Shown here piece after piece: positions 44,460 through 53,706 of a stretch of 64,000 bases of DNA (position 1 is its first letter; the number at the start of each line of letters is the position of its first letter). Both the position numbers and the translations under genes were made by a program. The stretch comes from an uncultured Prevotella sp. (GTDB taxonomy: Bacteria > Bacteroidota > Bacteroidia > Bacteroidales > Bacteroidaceae): NCBI GenBank assembly GCA_900322035.1, contig ONYL01000011.1, forward strand, positions 19,042 to 83,041, written 5' to 3'. The notes under the pieces are model-generated. The model made no database searches and was not told the DNA's origin. It saw only the letters and a program-made list of their open reading frames with translations.

Positions 44460-45641
44460 ATGAAAGAAATAACTTTGAAGTACGGATGTAATCCGAATCA
44501 AAAGCCTGCCCGCATTTTCATGGATCATGGCGAGCTCCCTGTAGAAGTTTTGAACGGACGTCCTGGCTACATCAATTTCCTTGATGCCCTCAACAGCTGG
44601 CAGCTTGTCAAAGAGCTCAAGGCGGCGACGGGAATGCCTGCCGCAGCCAGTTTCAAGCATGTCAGTCCTGCTGGCGCCGCTATCGGATTGCCACTTAGCG
44701 ACACGTTGAAGAAAATCTACTTTGTTGACGATGTAGATTTCGAGCTCACTCCTTTGGCTTCTGCCTACGCCCGTGCGCGTGGTGCCGACCGTATGTGTTC
44801 CTATGGCGACTTCTGTGCTCTTAGTGACACCTGCGATGAGGCTACGGCCCGTCTTATCAAACGCGAGGTGAGCGATGGCGTGATTGCTCCAGACTACACT
44901 CCTGAGGCGTTGGAAATACTGAAGGCAAAGCGCCGGGGTACATACAACGTGATCAAAATAGATCCCAACTATGTGCCGGAACCCATAGAGCGCAAACAGG
45001 TGTTTGGTGTGACCTTCGAGCAATTGCGCAATAACATAGACTTGAGTTCACCTGAACTCTTTGCCAATATCCCCACCAAGAATAAGGTATTTACGGCTGA
45101 GGCCAAGCGTGATCTTGTTATTTCGCTCATCACGCTGAAGTATACGCAGAGCAACTCTGTATGCTATGTCAAGGACGGACAGGCCATTGGTATCGGTGCC
45201 GGTCAGCAGAGCCGTATCCACTGTACGCGCTTGGCTGGCAGCAAGGCCGACGAATGGTGGCTGCGGCAATGTCCAAAGGTGATGGCCTTGCCTTTCAAGG
45301 AGGGCATTCACCGTGCCGACCGCGACAATTGCATCAACGTATATGTTTCCGAAGAATGGGAGGATCTTCTGCAGGAAGGCACGTGGCAACAGTTCTTCAC
45401 CGAGAAACCCGAGCCGTTGACCCGCGAAGAGAAAAAGGCATGGATTTGCAAGAATACCGACGTGGCTTTGGGTTCAGACGCTTTCTTCCCCTTCGGCGAC
45501 AATATTGAGCGTGCCCACAAGAGTGGAGTGAAATATATCGCTCAGGCTGGAGGCAGCATTCGTGACGACAATGTCATTGAGACTTGTGACAAGTATGACA
45601 TCGCCATGGCCTTCACGGGTGTGAGATTGTTCCATCATTAA
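44460..45641 (+). CDS. AICAR formyltransferase, standalone (PurH transformylase domain)
   Basis: This 393-residue enzyme formylates AICAR with 10-formyl-tetrahydrofolate in purine synthesis. It starts MKEITLKYGCNPNQKPARIF and has the transformylase core: AAASFKHVSPAGAAIG (with the catalytic Lys-His), YARARGADRMCSYGDFCAL, SNSVCYVKDGQAIGIGAGQQ, SRIHCTRLAG, and the end SDAFFPFGDNIERAHKSGVK followed by YIAQAGGSIRDDNVIETCD. The IMP cyclohydrolase domain that forms the N-terminal third of normal PurH is absent and not encoded next door, so it is either a dedicated monofunctional form or a second copy. The start at 44460 follows the promoter box and family alignment. Confidence 0.9.
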   Translation: MKEITLKYGCNPNQKPARIFMDHGELPVEVLNGRPGYINFLDALNSWQLVKELKAATGMPAAASFKHVSPAGAAIGLPLSDTLKKIYFVDDVDFELTPLASAYARARGADRMCSYGDFCALSDTCDEATARLIKREVSDGVIAPDYTPEALEILKAKRRGTYNVIKIDPNYVPEPIERKQVFGVTFEQLRNNIDLSSPELFANIPTKNKVFTAEAKRDLVISLITLKYTQSNSVCYVKDGQAIGIGAGQQSRIHCTRLAGSKADEWWLRQCPKVMALPFKEGIHRADRDNCINVYVSEEWEDLLQEGTWQQFFTEKPEPLTREEKKAWICKNTDVALGSDAFFPFGDNIERAHKSGVKYIAQAGGSIRDDNVIETCDKYDIAMAFTGVRLFHH

Positions 45642-45704
45642 TAATATTTACAGGGGGGTGAGGGATCCGCCTCTCATTTCCACTCATACACAAAGACAAC
45701 AGAT

Positions 45705-45905
45705 ATGGATGATTTTGACCAGATACTCGAAAACGGCATCGTCTTCAAGGGGGCGTCGAAGGGCGGACCGAAAGATGACGGTAAGGTGAAGACGAAGGCC
45801 AAAAAGAAGAAATACATCACGGGCGCCCATGGTAGTGGATCAGCCCGTCAGAAAGCCAAGTACCGTGAGCAGCGGGCCAATCGCAAGTCACAGCACAAAG
45901 GTTGA
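45705..45905 (+). CDS. small basic protein of unknown function
   Basis: This 66-residue frame begins MDDFDQILENGIVFKGASKG and continues into a very basic part (KVKTKAKKKKYITGAHGSGS, then ARQKAKYREQRANRKSQHKG). The mixed acidic start and Lys/Arg-rich end suggest RNA or ribosome association, but I do not recognise a family. It lies 63 bases after the AICAR formyltransferase stop on the same strand and may be co-transcribed. It is accepted as a gene because codon use looks protein-like and no better frame overlaps it. Confidence 0.6.
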   Translation: MDDFDQILENGIVFKGASKGGPKDDGKVKTKAKKKKYITGAHGSGSARQKAKYREQRANRKSQHKG

Positions 45906-46069
45906 TACACGAGACGATACAATGGAGCCGGTAAGCCTGTCAATGGGTTTATCGGCTTCGTTGTTTGTTTACTCCCTATGGCTCGCGGCTGTCAAAATGG
46001 TATTTCCCGAACAGAGGCATTGGGTGGCTTATTTCCGGTCTGTCCTCAGGCGAATTAGGCTGAGGATAC

Positions 46070-46100
46070 AAAAAAGCGGAACTCCCGAAGGGAATTCCGC
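46070..46100 (-). terminator. rho-independent terminator of fba
   Basis: Read on the minus strand, GCGGAATTCCC pairs with GGGAGTTCCGC across a short TTC loop (one internal mismatch), and a T run follows (A run at 46070-46075 on the + strand). Confidence 0.85.
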
Positions 46101-46127
46101 TATGATAATTTCCTGTTTGAAGGAAGA

Positions 46128-47141
46128 TTAGTCGCAGTTGACGAGCTTGTGATCGCTGCCCAGCACGTCGGTGATCTTCTCCTTGTACATGTCTGTCATG
46201 TAAGCACGAGCCACCTTGCCATACTGGCGAGGATCGAAGTACTCAGGATGCAGGGCCAGTGTCTCACGCACACCTGCTGTGTAAGCCAGACGAGAGTCGG
46301 AGTCGATGTTGATCTTGCAAACAGCGCTCTTTGCAGCCTTGCGGAGCTGCTCCTCGGGAATACCAACAGCGTCGGGCAGCTTGCCTCCGTACTTGTTGAT
46401 GATGTCTACATACTTCTGAGGAACAGAAGAAGATCCGTGGAGCACGATGGGGAAGCCGGGGAGCTTCTTCTCGATCTCTTCCAGAACGTCGAAGGCCAAT
46501 GGAGGAGGAATCAGACGACCGGTCTTCGGGTCACGTGTGCACTGCTCGGGCTTGAACTTGTAAGCACCGTGGGAAGTACCGATGGAGATAGCCAAAGAAT
46601 CGCAGCCAGAACGCTCGCTGAACTCGATCACCTCTTCGGGACGAGTATAGTGAGACTCCTCAGCAGAAACCTCATCCTCAACACCTGCGAGAACGCCTAA
46701 CTCTGCCTCAACAGTCACGTCGAACTGGTGAGCATAGTCCACGCACTTCTTTGTCAGTTCGATGTTCTCATCGAAAGGCTTGGAAGAAGCATCGATCATT
46801 ACAGAAGAGAAGCCCATATCTACGCAGCTCTTTACAAGCTCGAAGCTGTCTCCGTGGTCGAGGTGCAGCACGATCTCAGGATGGTTGCATCCCAAAGACT
46901 TTGCATATTCCACAGCACCCTCTGCCATGTAGCGGAGCAGGATGGGGTTGGCATAGTTGCGGGCACCCTTTGAAACCTGAAGAATCACCGGTGAACGGAG
47001 TTCGGAAGAGGCTGTGATGATGGCCTGGAGCTGCTCAAGGTTGTTGAAGTTGAATGCTGGGATTGCATAACCGCCGTTGACGGCTCTTGCAAACATCTCG
47101 CGTGTATTGACGAGACCTAAATCTTTATAACTTACTGCCAT
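46128..47141 (-). CDS. fba: class II fructose-1,6-bisphosphate aldolase
   Basis: This 337-residue zinc enzyme of glycolysis and gluconeogenesis splits fructose-1,6-bisphosphate into dihydroxyacetone phosphate and glyceraldehyde-3-phosphate. Motifs include AIPAFNFNNLEQLQAIITAS, the metal and catalytic region VLHLDHGDSFELVKSCVDMG, FSSVMIDASSKPFDEN, VEAELGVLAGVEDEV, AISIGTSHGAYKF with a zinc-binding His, PIVLHGSSSVP, and CKINIDSDSRLA. It is a single-gene unit with its own promoter and terminator, and codon use indicates high expression. Confidence 0.95.
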   Translation of the reverse strand: MAVSYKDLGLVNTREMFARAVNGGYAIPAFNFNNLEQLQAIITASSELRSPVILQVSKGARNYANPILLRYMAEGAVEYAKSLGCNHPEIVLHLDHGDSFELVKSCVDMGFSSVMIDASSKPFDENIELTKKCVDYAHQFDVTVEAELGVLAGVEDEVSAEESHYTRPEEVIEFSERSGCDSLAISIGTSHGAYKFKPEQCTRDPKTGRLIPPPLAFDVLEEIEKKLPGFPIVLHGSSSVPQKYVDIINKYGGKLPDAVGIPEEQLRKAAKSAVCKINIDSDSRLAYTAGVRETLALHPEYFDPRQYGKVARAYMTDMYKEKITDVLGSDHKLVNCD

Positions 47142-47183
47142 TGTATAATAAAATTATAAATTAACAATCTTTTTTGAACACTG

Positions 47184-47214
47184 CAAAGTTACTATTTTCT
47201 TTGTGTTTAACAAA
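47184..47214 (-). promoter_or_regulatory. promoter of fba
   Basis: On the minus strand, TTTG (complement of 47211-47214), a 19-base spacer and TAACTTTG (complement of 47184-47191) match the consensus. The leader is about 35-40 bases. Confidence 0.75.
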
Positions 47215-47329
47215 ACTCCTAACCGACTTTTACGGATGTGTTTGGTTAAAAAAACTAATATTTTGTTGTTTTGCAACATTTATGTAGCAATATGTAGCAG
47301 CCTTGGTGTGAGCCTTCGTCGACTGTCAC

Positions 47330-48451
47330 TCACTTTTTCTTGCTCACCCTTCCGTTTCTTTCCAATTTCAGCACTGTGGTCTGGAGTTTTTTATTGGTGT
47401 GGTCGAAGAGTAGGTTGGGATTGAAATTGTGTCCTTTGAAGTGGGTCTCAAAGTGGAGATGCTCTGTGGTGGCACGCCCTGTGCGGCCTGTGAGTCCTAT
47501 CACCTGACCGGCCTTGACGTGGTCGCCTACCTTGACAAAGTTTTTACTCTGGTGGCTGTAGAGCGTTTCGAAGCCGAAGGCGTGGCGGATGACGATGCAG
47601 TTGCCATAGCCGAAATATGGGCCGGAGCGGGTCACGACCCCGTCGAAAGCGGCTAAAATATTGTCGTTGGGTTTGGTCTTGATGTCAACTCCCTTGTGGT
47701 TGCGGCTTCCGCCGTAGGGACTGATGATGTGGCTCCCGGGCAGGGGATAGTTCCAGTGTTGTTTTTCCAGTTTCTGCAGGTCGAGTTCAAAGGTGTTGCT
47801 CTTCTCGAATGGATCTTCGTCGGCATCGTCGGGGTCGAGACTCATGACTCCCTTGCGCTCGCGGCGGGGCGGCTGCGCCACTAAAACATAGTTGTTCTGC
47901 TTGCGGAAGGTGAGCGTCTGCCGGATGAGCCGATGGCTGTCGGGGTCGAGCAGCGTTTCCGGATTGATCCATCCACCGTTGACAAGGATGGCCACAAAAG
48001 CTCTCGCCTCACCGTTTTTCGTACCTACAATGGCAATGGTCTGGCCGGCCTTCACCCGATCGCCCACCTTCACAAGATTCTGTGCATTCCAGCCATAGAC
48101 CGTCTCCAGGCCATTGTCGTGCCGGATGACGATCGTATTGCCGTAGCTGGTAGGAAGCGACAGACGTACGGTACCGCCGAACATGGCTTTCACGGCATCA
48201 CCTTTTGTCGTGGTGATGTCCAAATATTGACCGTCTACGACTTTTGCATTACCAACAGGCAGGGGAAAGAAATAGTCGTTCTTGCCCAACGCAGAGAAAT
48301 CGATGCTGAAGGCATCGCTGCGGGCAAAGAGATTTGGCGTTGGGACGAAGATTTGCTGTTGCTCGGCCTGGGTAAAATGAATGGGACCTGCTGTAGACGT
48401 TGACACGGCAAACAGCATCATCATGATGAGATTCAACAAATAGAGTCGCAT
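47330..48451 (-). CDS. M23-family peptidase with two LytM-type modules
   Basis: This is a 373-residue exported protein. The start at 48451 (MRLYLLNLIMMMLFAVSTST) provides a signal peptide; the frame is open further upstream but without support. A first LytM-like module (~55-165, YGNTIVIRHDNGLETVYGWN) has lost the zinc ligands. The second (~235-350) has them: NHKGVDIKT (H-x3-D), and TTEHLHFETHFKGHNFNP with HLH. Such enzymes cleave peptidoglycan cross-bridges or, if inactive, activate amidases; here the catalytic module looks intact. It is downstream of hpt-adk-obgE-pgeF, 65 bases after pgeF, and may be the last gene of that transcript. Confidence 0.88.
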   Translation of the reverse strand: MRLYLLNLIMMMLFAVSTSTAGPIHFTQAEQQQIFVPTPNLFARSDAFSIDFSALGKNDYFFPLPVGNAKVVDGQYLDITTTKGDAVKAMFGGTVRLSLPTSYGNTIVIRHDNGLETVYGWNAQNLVKVGDRVKAGQTIAIVGTKNGEARAFVAILVNGGWINPETLLDPDSHRLIRQTLTFRKQNNYVLVAQPPRRERKGVMSLDPDDADEDPFEKSNTFELDLQKLEKQHWNYPLPGSHIISPYGGSRNHKGVDIKTKPNDNILAAFDGVVTRSGPYFGYGNCIVIRHAFGFETLYSHQSKNFVKVGDHVKAGQVIGLTGRTGRATTEHLHFETHFKGHNFNPNLLFDHTNKKLQTTVLKLERNGRVSKKK

Positions 48452-48516
48452 ATATTCATTAGGTTTAGCGTTTAAACAGACAGGAAAATACAATGAGTTT
48501 TTCCATGCTGTCTTTT

Positions 48517-49341
48517 TTACAGGCCGCAGTCTTGCCGTCTCAGCACGATGCCTGTGTAGATTCTTCCCGAATGTATGCCAAGGCGTCGGGCCGAAAAATA
48601 GGTCTGGCACTCCTGATAGGTGTCGATAGCGCAATCATGTATATTTTCGGTCTGCACACCAGCTTTCAGGAGGTCGTTGCGATTGCAGCGTTTCAAGTCG
48701 ATATGCCATTTTAACGATTGAATGTCGTTGTCGTGCATTCGTGGCATTCTCGTGGCAATGCGCTGCATGTCGAAACTCTCCTCTGAGAACGCCTCGTAGA
48801 CCTCGTCGCCTACCTCAAAACTCTCTTTGGAGATGCCCGGACCGATGACGGCCTTGATATTCTCTGGCTGGGTAGAGAATTGCAACCGCATTTCGGCAAT
48901 GGTGTGCAGGACGATATGACGCAGGGTGCCCCTCCAGCCGGCGTGTATGGCAGCAACTGCATGATGGGTCGTGTCGTAGATCAATACGGGGATGCAGTCG
49001 GCGGTGGAGACTCCTACCGCCACTTGGCAGACATCGGTCATCACGGCGTCCACTCCCTCTATTAAGTTCTGTCGGGCAGAAAGAGGCAGCGTGAAGTAGT
49101 GAGGGCCGATGCGGCAACTTTCCACGCCGTGCACCTGGTGGGGAACGATGAGCCGGCTGGGAAGAATGTCCAACTCCAGGGCCAGTGCCTCTCGGTTGGC
49201 AGCGATATGCTCGGGGCTGTCGCCACAATAAGCGTTGATGTTAAGACTGGAAAAGGACCCTGTGCTGACGCCTCCCGAACGGGTTGTGGAGAAAGCCGTC
49301 ACCGCTGAATCCAGAGGATAATAATGCAGCTGCGGTGTCAT
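48517..49341 (-). CDS. pgeF: peptidoglycan editing factor PgeF (YfiH/laccase-domain family)
   Basis: This 274-residue protein shows the YfiH fold: [30 protein letters not shown] (the first metal-site His), [15 protein letters not shown] (with the catalytic Cys), [15 protein letters not shown] (with the key His), and [19 protein letters not shown]. The family was first called multicopper oxidase; members have purine nucleoside phosphorylase/deaminase activity and keep L-Ser out of peptidoglycan precursors. Its start overlaps the obgE stop by four bases, a common hpt-adk-obg-pgeF layout in Bacteroidales. Confidence 0.92.
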   Translation of the reverse strand: MTPQLHYYPLDSAVTAFSTTRSGGVSTGSFSSLNINAYCGDSPEHIAANREALALELDILPSRLIVPHQVHGVESCRIGPHYFTLPLSARQNLIEGVDAVMTDVCQVAVGVSTADCIPVLIYDTTHHAVAAIHAGWRGTLRHIVLHTIAEMRLQFSTQPENIKAVIGPGISKESFEVGDEVYEAFSEESFDMQRIATRMPRMHDNDIQSLKWHIDLKRCNRNDLLKAGVQTENIHDCAIDTYQECQTYFSARRLGIHSGRIYTGIVLRRQDCGL

Positions 49342-50513
49342 TCGTCGGTGTATTCAAAGTCCTCCAACTCTTCCACGTCGTCCATATCGCCGCTATCATC
49401 CGTGTCCACGGTCTCCACATCGTCGTCCATTCCCTCTTCCTTGAGCTCGCTGGGGAGCTGGGAGATGACTTTATCGCGGTGGACCAGTGTATCTTCGGAC
49501 GTGATTTCCTGCAGTTTGTTGCTTTCACTGTTCAATTCGCGCCACAAGATGTCTTTCAATTCGTCAATGCCATACCTTGTGACTGAAGAGATGAACACTA
49601 CGGGTAGGTCGTGGGGCAGCGTCTCGTGGAGCATTTGTATCAGTTCTTCGTCGAGCAGGTCGCTCTTTGTGACTGCCAACACCCGGTGTTTGGAGAGCAT
49701 TTCTGGATTGAACCGCTCCAATTCGCCGAGCAGCACCTCGTAGTCGTGTTTGATGTCGTCGGTGTCGCCGGGAACCATAAAGAGCAGCAGTGAGTTGCGC
49801 TCTATGTGGCGCAGGAACCGCAGTCCGAGGCCCTTGCCCTCACTCGCACCTTCGATGATGCCGGGGATATCGGCCATGACGAAACTCTGATTGTCGCGGT
49901 AGGCCACGATGCCAAGCGACGGTTCGAGTGTTGTAAAGGGGTAGTTGGCAATTTTCGGTTTTGCGCTCGACAAAGCCGAAAGCAGTGTGGACTTTCCTGC
50001 GTTGGGGAATCCTACGAGGCCCACATCGGCGAGCAGTTTCAGTTCAAGGATGATGGTCATCTCCTGCATGGGCTCTCCCGGCTGGGCAAAGCGGGGAGTC
50101 TGATTGGTCGACGTGCGGAATTGCCAGTTGCCGAGTCCGCCACGTCCGCCTTGAAGCAACACCACTTCCTGCCCGTCGTAGGTGACGTCGCAGATATACT
50201 TACCTGTTTCGGCGTTGTAGACCACGGTACCACAAGGCACGTCGATGTAGGCGTTCTTGCCCTTGGTACCGTGGCTTCTGTCGCGTCCGCCGTTGCCGCC
50301 ATGCTCGGCGAAGACGTGGCGCTGGTATTTCAGATGGAGCAGCGTCCAGTAGTTGTGATTGCCGCGCAGGATGACGCTGCCGCCATCACCGCCGTCACCG
50401 CCGTCGGGGCCTCCGTTGGGTTGATATTTTACGTGGCGCAGGTGCATGGAACCTTTGCCGCCTTTGCCCGAACGGCAGTATATCTTCACATAATCTACAA
50501 AGTTGCTCTCCAT
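49338..50513 (-). CDS. obgE: Obg-family GTPase
   Basis: This 391-residue ribosome-associated GTPase has the Gly-rich Obg fold at the N-terminus ([52 protein letters not shown]). The GTPase domain then has G1 [11 protein letters not shown], switch region [15 protein letters not shown]3 [16 protein letters not shown] and G4 TKSD. The acidic C-terminus ([20 protein letters not shown]) is typical of Bacteroidota Obg. It acts in 50S assembly and growth control. It lies in the hpt-adk-obgE-pgeF operon. Confidence 0.96.
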   Translation of the reverse strand: MESNFVDYVKIYCRSGKGGKGSMHLRHVKYQPNGGPDGGDGGDGGSVILRGNHNYWTLLHLKYQRHVFAEHGGNGGRDRSHGTKGKNAYIDVPCGTVVYNAETGKYICDVTYDGQEVVLLQGGRGGLGNWQFRTSTNQTPRFAQPGEPMQEMTIILELKLLADVGLVGFPNAGKSTLLSALSSAKPKIANYPFTTLEPSLGIVAYRDNQSFVMADIPGIIEGASEGKGLGLRFLRHIERNSLLLFMVPGDTDDIKHDYEVLLGELERFNPEMLSKHRVLAVTKSDLLDEELIQMLHETLPHDLPVVFISSVTRYGIDELKDILWRELNSESNKLQEITSEDTLVHRDKVISQLPSELKEEGMDDDVETVDTDDSGDMDDVEELEDFEYTDE

Positions 50514-50582
50514 TTGTCGTCGTTTATTTCCTGGGTTTTACTTGGTTTTGCAAGCGTGAATAATATCTTCCGCTTTTGGATG

Positions 50583-51155
50583 TTAGAGACTGTCCACAAC
50601 CTTGCAGATGTCTGCGAAGATGCGGTCGAGTTCACCCAAACCATTGATGTGATGGCGGATGCCCTCCTTCTCATACCATTCGATGAGCGGAGCTGTCTGT
50701 GTGTGATAGACGTTCAGACGCTTCTTGATGGTCTCCTCGTTGTCATCGCTGCGTCCACTCTGCTTTCCGCGCAGGATGAGGCGCTTCATCAGTTCCTCCT
50801 CGGGTACGTCCAACTCAATCATGGCAGCCACCTTGTGGCCGCGCTCAGCCAACATCTTTTTCAGAGCCTCGGCCTGCGGTATGGTGCGGGGGAAACCGTC
50901 GAAGATGACGCCCGCATGCTCCTTGCCGAAACTGTCGTAGACAGAGGCGAGGATGTTCACCATCAATTCGTCGGGGATGAGTTTGCCCTCGTCGATGAAT
51001 CCTTTGGCTGTCTTGCCCAGTTCTGTGCCGTTTTTGATCTCGTTGCGCAGCACATCACCGGTGGAGATGTGTTTCAGTCCGTACTTCTCAATCAGCTTGT
51101 CGCTCTGGGTGCCTTTGCCGGAACCCGGTGCACCAAAAATTACGATATTCTTCAT
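50583..51155 (-). CDS. adk: adenylate kinase
   Basis: This 190-residue enzyme converts ATP plus AMP to two ADP. It has the P-loop GAPGSGKGTQSDKLI, the AMP-binding region STGDVLRNEIKNGTELG, DGFPRTIPQAEALKKM, and a short lid (GKQSGRSDDNEETIKKRL) of the zinc-free short-lid type. Its length fits the short bacterial adenylate kinases. It lies 80 bases downstream of hpt and 69 bases upstream of obgE. Confidence 0.96.
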   Translation of the reverse strand: MKNIVIFGAPGSGKGTQSDKLIEKYGLKHISTGDVLRNEIKNGTELGKTAKGFIDEGKLIPDELMVNILASVYDSFGKEHAGVIFDGFPRTIPQAEALKKMLAERGHKVAAMIELDVPEEELMKRLILRGKQSGRSDDNEETIKKRLNVYHTQTAPLIEWYEKEGIRHHINGLGELDRIFADICKVVDSL

Positions 51156-51235
51156 TTCTTGTTATTTGTGAAATAATCTTGTTCTGTTATGGGCTTCGGC
51201 TTCATGCCGACGCCTGCGGTCTGTCTTCGGCCCGC

Positions 51236-51772
51236 TTACTCCACCACAGTGTAGATGTCTCTCAAGTTGCGGCCCTGCTGGTCGTAGTCGAGTCCATAGC
51301 CCACGATAAAGTCATTGGGGATTTCCATGGCGCAATACTCGATGTTGAGAGGCACCTGGAGTTTTCCCGGCTTCACGAGCAGCGTGCAGATGTGAAGGGA
51401 GCGGGGATTGCGCGTGCCGAGGGTCTCCAGCATCCGCTTCATCGTGTTACCCGTGTCGACAATGTCCTCGACAATGATGACATCGCGGTTTTCCAGATTC
51501 TCATTGATACCGATAATCTCCTTGATCTTGCCCGTAGAGGTTGTACCTTGATAAGAGGCAAGCTTTACAAAGGAGATCTCACAGGGAATCGTGAGGTAGC
51601 GAATGAGATCGGCAGCGAAAATGAACGAACCGTTCAGCACCGCCAACAGCAATGGGTTTTTGCCTGCCATGTCGTGATTGATCTTTTCCGCAACGGCAGC
51701 CACACGTTTTTGGATTTCACTCTCGGGGATAAAAGTCTTGAATGTTTTATCCAGAATTTTGATTGTATCCAT
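51236..51772 (-). CDS. hpt: hypoxanthine phosphoribosyltransferase
   Basis: This 178-residue purine-salvage enzyme makes IMP (and usually GMP) from the base and PRPP. The PRPP-binding motif is RDVIIVEDIVDTGNTMKRML. Other family parts are LLAVLNGSFIFAADLIRYL, the flexible-loop region SFVKLASYQGTTSTGKIKEI, and IPNDFIVGYGLDYDQQGRNL. It is the first gene of the operon hpt-adk-obgE-pgeF and has a consensus promoter. Confidence 0.95.
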   Translation of the reverse strand: MDTIKILDKTFKTFIPESEIQKRVAAVAEKINHDMAGKNPLLLAVLNGSFIFAADLIRYLTIPCEISFVKLASYQGTTSTGKIKEIIGINENLENRDVIIVEDIVDTGNTMKRMLETLGTRNPRSLHICTLLVKPGKLQVPLNIEYCAMEIPNDFIVGYGLDYDQQGRNLRDIYTVVE

Positions 51773-51794
51773 CTACTTTATATGTATTATGCTG

Positions 51795-51825
51795 CAAAAT
51801 TAGTGTAATTCGGGCGAAGAACAAA
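51795..51825 (-). promoter_or_regulatory. promoter of the hpt-adk-obgE-pgeF operon
   Basis: On the minus strand, TTTG (complement of 51822-51825), a 19-base spacer and TAATTTTG (complement of 51795-51802). The leader is about 20 bases. Confidence 0.75.
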
Positions 51826-51997
51826 ATAAAAGATTTGTTTTTTATCAATTACCGTCCCTTCATCCCATTATTCAGTCCCCAACGACACGGGAGTGAGATC
51901 CTTATTCTATTTCTCTTTGTCATGCTTCTATTTGCAAAAGGATGGTCTGTTCACCAGGGCCGCTGACTTTTCAATATGGCTTTTCCTCATCTTTTTG

Positions 51998-52053
51998 TTT
52001 GCCCCTTCCCTTATTTTTATTATCTTTGCAAATATTATTATTATCTTTGCAAA
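51998..52053 (+). promoter_or_regulatory. promoter with duplicated -7 element upstream of the 5'-nucleotidase genes
   Basis: TTTG at 51998-52001, a 19-base spacer and TATCTTTG at 52021-52028 match the consensus. The 13-mer TTATCTTTGCAAA recurs 21 bases later (52020-52032 and 52041-52053), giving a second -7 box at 52042-52049 without its own -33 box. Two start sites may exist. Confidence 0.65.
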
Positions 52054-52071
52054 AATCAACGCTCACCATTT

Positions 52072-52836
52072 ATGAAAAGTCATTCTTTAATATTCTTTAC
52101 CGGACTGTTGCTGACGCTCAGCTCGTGCCATACTCCTTACCAGGTGGCATCGGTCAGCCGCACGCGCGTTCTGATAGACACGCGCTATGATGCACACCCC
52201 GACGCCGACGCTGAGGCTTTTATAACCCCCTACAAGCATGATGTTGACAGCATCATGAATCCTGTTGTAGGGGAGGCGGCAAGAGAACTCGACGTCTATT
52301 CTCCCGAGAGCCCGCTCTCCAATCTCCTGGCAGACATTATGGTGTGGGCCGGACAAAAATACCATGAGCATCCCGACTTGGGCGTATATAACATGGGCGG
52401 AATACGGGCCAGCCTGCCCAAGGGCGTCATCACTTATGGCGACGTTGTAGATATGGCTCCGTTTGACAATAAAATCTGCTTCTTTACGCTCAATGGCCGA
52501 CAGCTGATGAAGGCCTTTGAGGAAATTGCGGCCACCGGCGGCCAGGGCATCAGCCATGGTGTGGAACTCGTCATCACCCCACAACTGCAGCTCGTCAGTG
52601 CCCGGCTGAATGGGGAGCCGATAGATCCCGGTCGTCAATATCGCGTCGCCACCATCGACTATGTGGCGCAGGGCAACGACAAGATGCCAACATTCAGAGA
52701 AGGGACCAACCTCGTGGCACCTGTTGGACAGGAAAACAATTCGCGCTTCATCATCCGCGATTATTTCCTGGCCATGAAACAGCAGGGAAAGATGATCGAC
52801 GCACAGAAAGAAGGAAGAATAACCATTAAGAAATAA
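52072..52836 (+). CDS. 5'-nucleotidase C-terminal-domain lipoprotein
   Basis: This 254-residue lipoprotein starts at 52072 with MKSHSLIFFTGLLLTLSSCH, where Cys in LSSC is the lipidation site. The rest is the substrate-binding domain of UshA-like 5'-nucleotidases: SPLSNLLADIMVWAGQ, LGVYNMGGIRASLPKGVITY, VDMAPFDNKICFFTLNGRQL, and YRVATIDYVAQGNDKMP. The catalytic metallophosphatase domain is absent and is encoded by the next gene, four bases downstream. The two products presumably associate at the outer or periplasmic face. The order (C-terminal domain first) is the reverse of the usual single-chain enzyme. Confidence 0.9.
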   Translation: MKSHSLIFFTGLLLTLSSCHTPYQVASVSRTRVLIDTRYDAHPDADAEAFITPYKHDVDSIMNPVVGEAARELDVYSPESPLSNLLADIMVWAGQKYHEHPDLGVYNMGGIRASLPKGVITYGDVVDMAPFDNKICFFTLNGRQLMKAFEEIAATGGQGISHGVELVITPQLQLVSARLNGEPIDPGRQYRVATIDYVAQGNDKMPTFREGTNLVAPVGQENNSRFIIRDYFLAMKQQGKMIDAQKEGRITIKK

Positions 52837-52840
52837 AGCG

Positions 52841-53695
52841 ATGAGAAGATATTTTTTTCAACTTGTCTTTGCCATGGTCATGGCGTCGACAACTTTGGCG
52901 GCTTACGCACAAAAGACGCTCACCATACTTCACACCAATGACACCCATAGCTGCATCTATCCGCTCAAGGCTACGTTGCGCGATACTGCCATAGCGGGCA
53001 GGGGAGGATTCCTGCGCCGTATTGCTATGCTTAAGGAGGAACGGGCCAAGGATCCCGACCTGCTGCTTTTCGACAGTGGCGATTTCTCTCAGGGGTCGCC
53101 CTTCTATACGCTCTTCAAGGGCGATGTGGAGATTGGGCTGATGAACAAGATGGGCTACGTGTGTTCCACGCTCGGCAATCATGAGTTCGATTTCGGCATG
53201 GACAATATGGCGCGTATCTTCAAAAAGGCGAACTTTCCTATTCTTTGCAGCAACTACGACTTGACAGGGACTCCGCTCGAAAACATTGTCAAGCCTTACC
53301 TCATCCTTAAACGCAAAGGCATCAGAATTGGTGTTTTCGCTCTCGACCCTAAACTGGAGGGATTGGTTTTCACCAAAAACTACGAGCCCATCAAGTATCT
53401 CGACCCAGTGGCTTGCGCCAACAAGTGGGCCAAATTTCTGAAGGTGGACAAAAAGTGCGACATGGTAATTCTCATCTCCCATTTGGGTTGGGACGAACCT
53501 TCTACAGGCATGGACGACCGGACGGTCATTGCACAAAGCCGGTATATCGACTTGGTGCTTGGCGGACACAGCCATTCCTACTTTAAAAAATTGGAATACC
53601 AGAAAAACTTGGACGGAAAAATGGTACCCGTCGATCAGAATGGAAAGAATGCCGTGTGGGTGGGTAAAATCACCGTTACGTTGGATAAAAAATAA
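52841..53695 (+). CDS. 5'-nucleotidase metallophosphatase-domain protein
   Basis: This 284-residue exported protein (signal peptide MRRYFFQLVFAMVMASTTLAAYAQ) carries the calcineurin-like catalytic domain of 5'-nucleotidases: LTILHTNDTHS (metal ligands Asp and His), LLLFDSGDFSQGSPFYTLF, TLGNHEFDFGMDN (Asn-His), LISHLGWDEP and LVLGGHSHSYFKK. The nucleotide-binding C-terminal domain is missing and is supplied by the upstream gene. Together they should dephosphorylate extracellular nucleotides to feed purine salvage. The four-base spacing implies translational coupling. Confidence 0.92.
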   Translation: MRRYFFQLVFAMVMASTTLAAYAQKTLTILHTNDTHSCIYPLKATLRDTAIAGRGGFLRRIAMLKEERAKDPDLLLFDSGDFSQGSPFYTLFKGDVEIGLMNKMGYVCSTLGNHEFDFGMDNMARIFKKANFPILCSNYDLTGTPLENIVKPYLILKRKGIRIGVFALDPKLEGLVFTKNYEPIKYLDPVACANKWAKFLKVDKKCDMVILISHLGWDEPSTGMDDRTVIAQSRYIDLVLGGHSHSYFKKLEYQKNLDGKMVPVDQNGKNAVWVGKITVTLDKK

Positions 53696-53706
53696 AATTT
53701 TGAAAT

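Noticed and set aside
45829-46131. A 100-codon + strand frame overlapping the small basic gene
   Set aside because: It runs through the fba terminator hairpin and overlaps a more protein-like frame.
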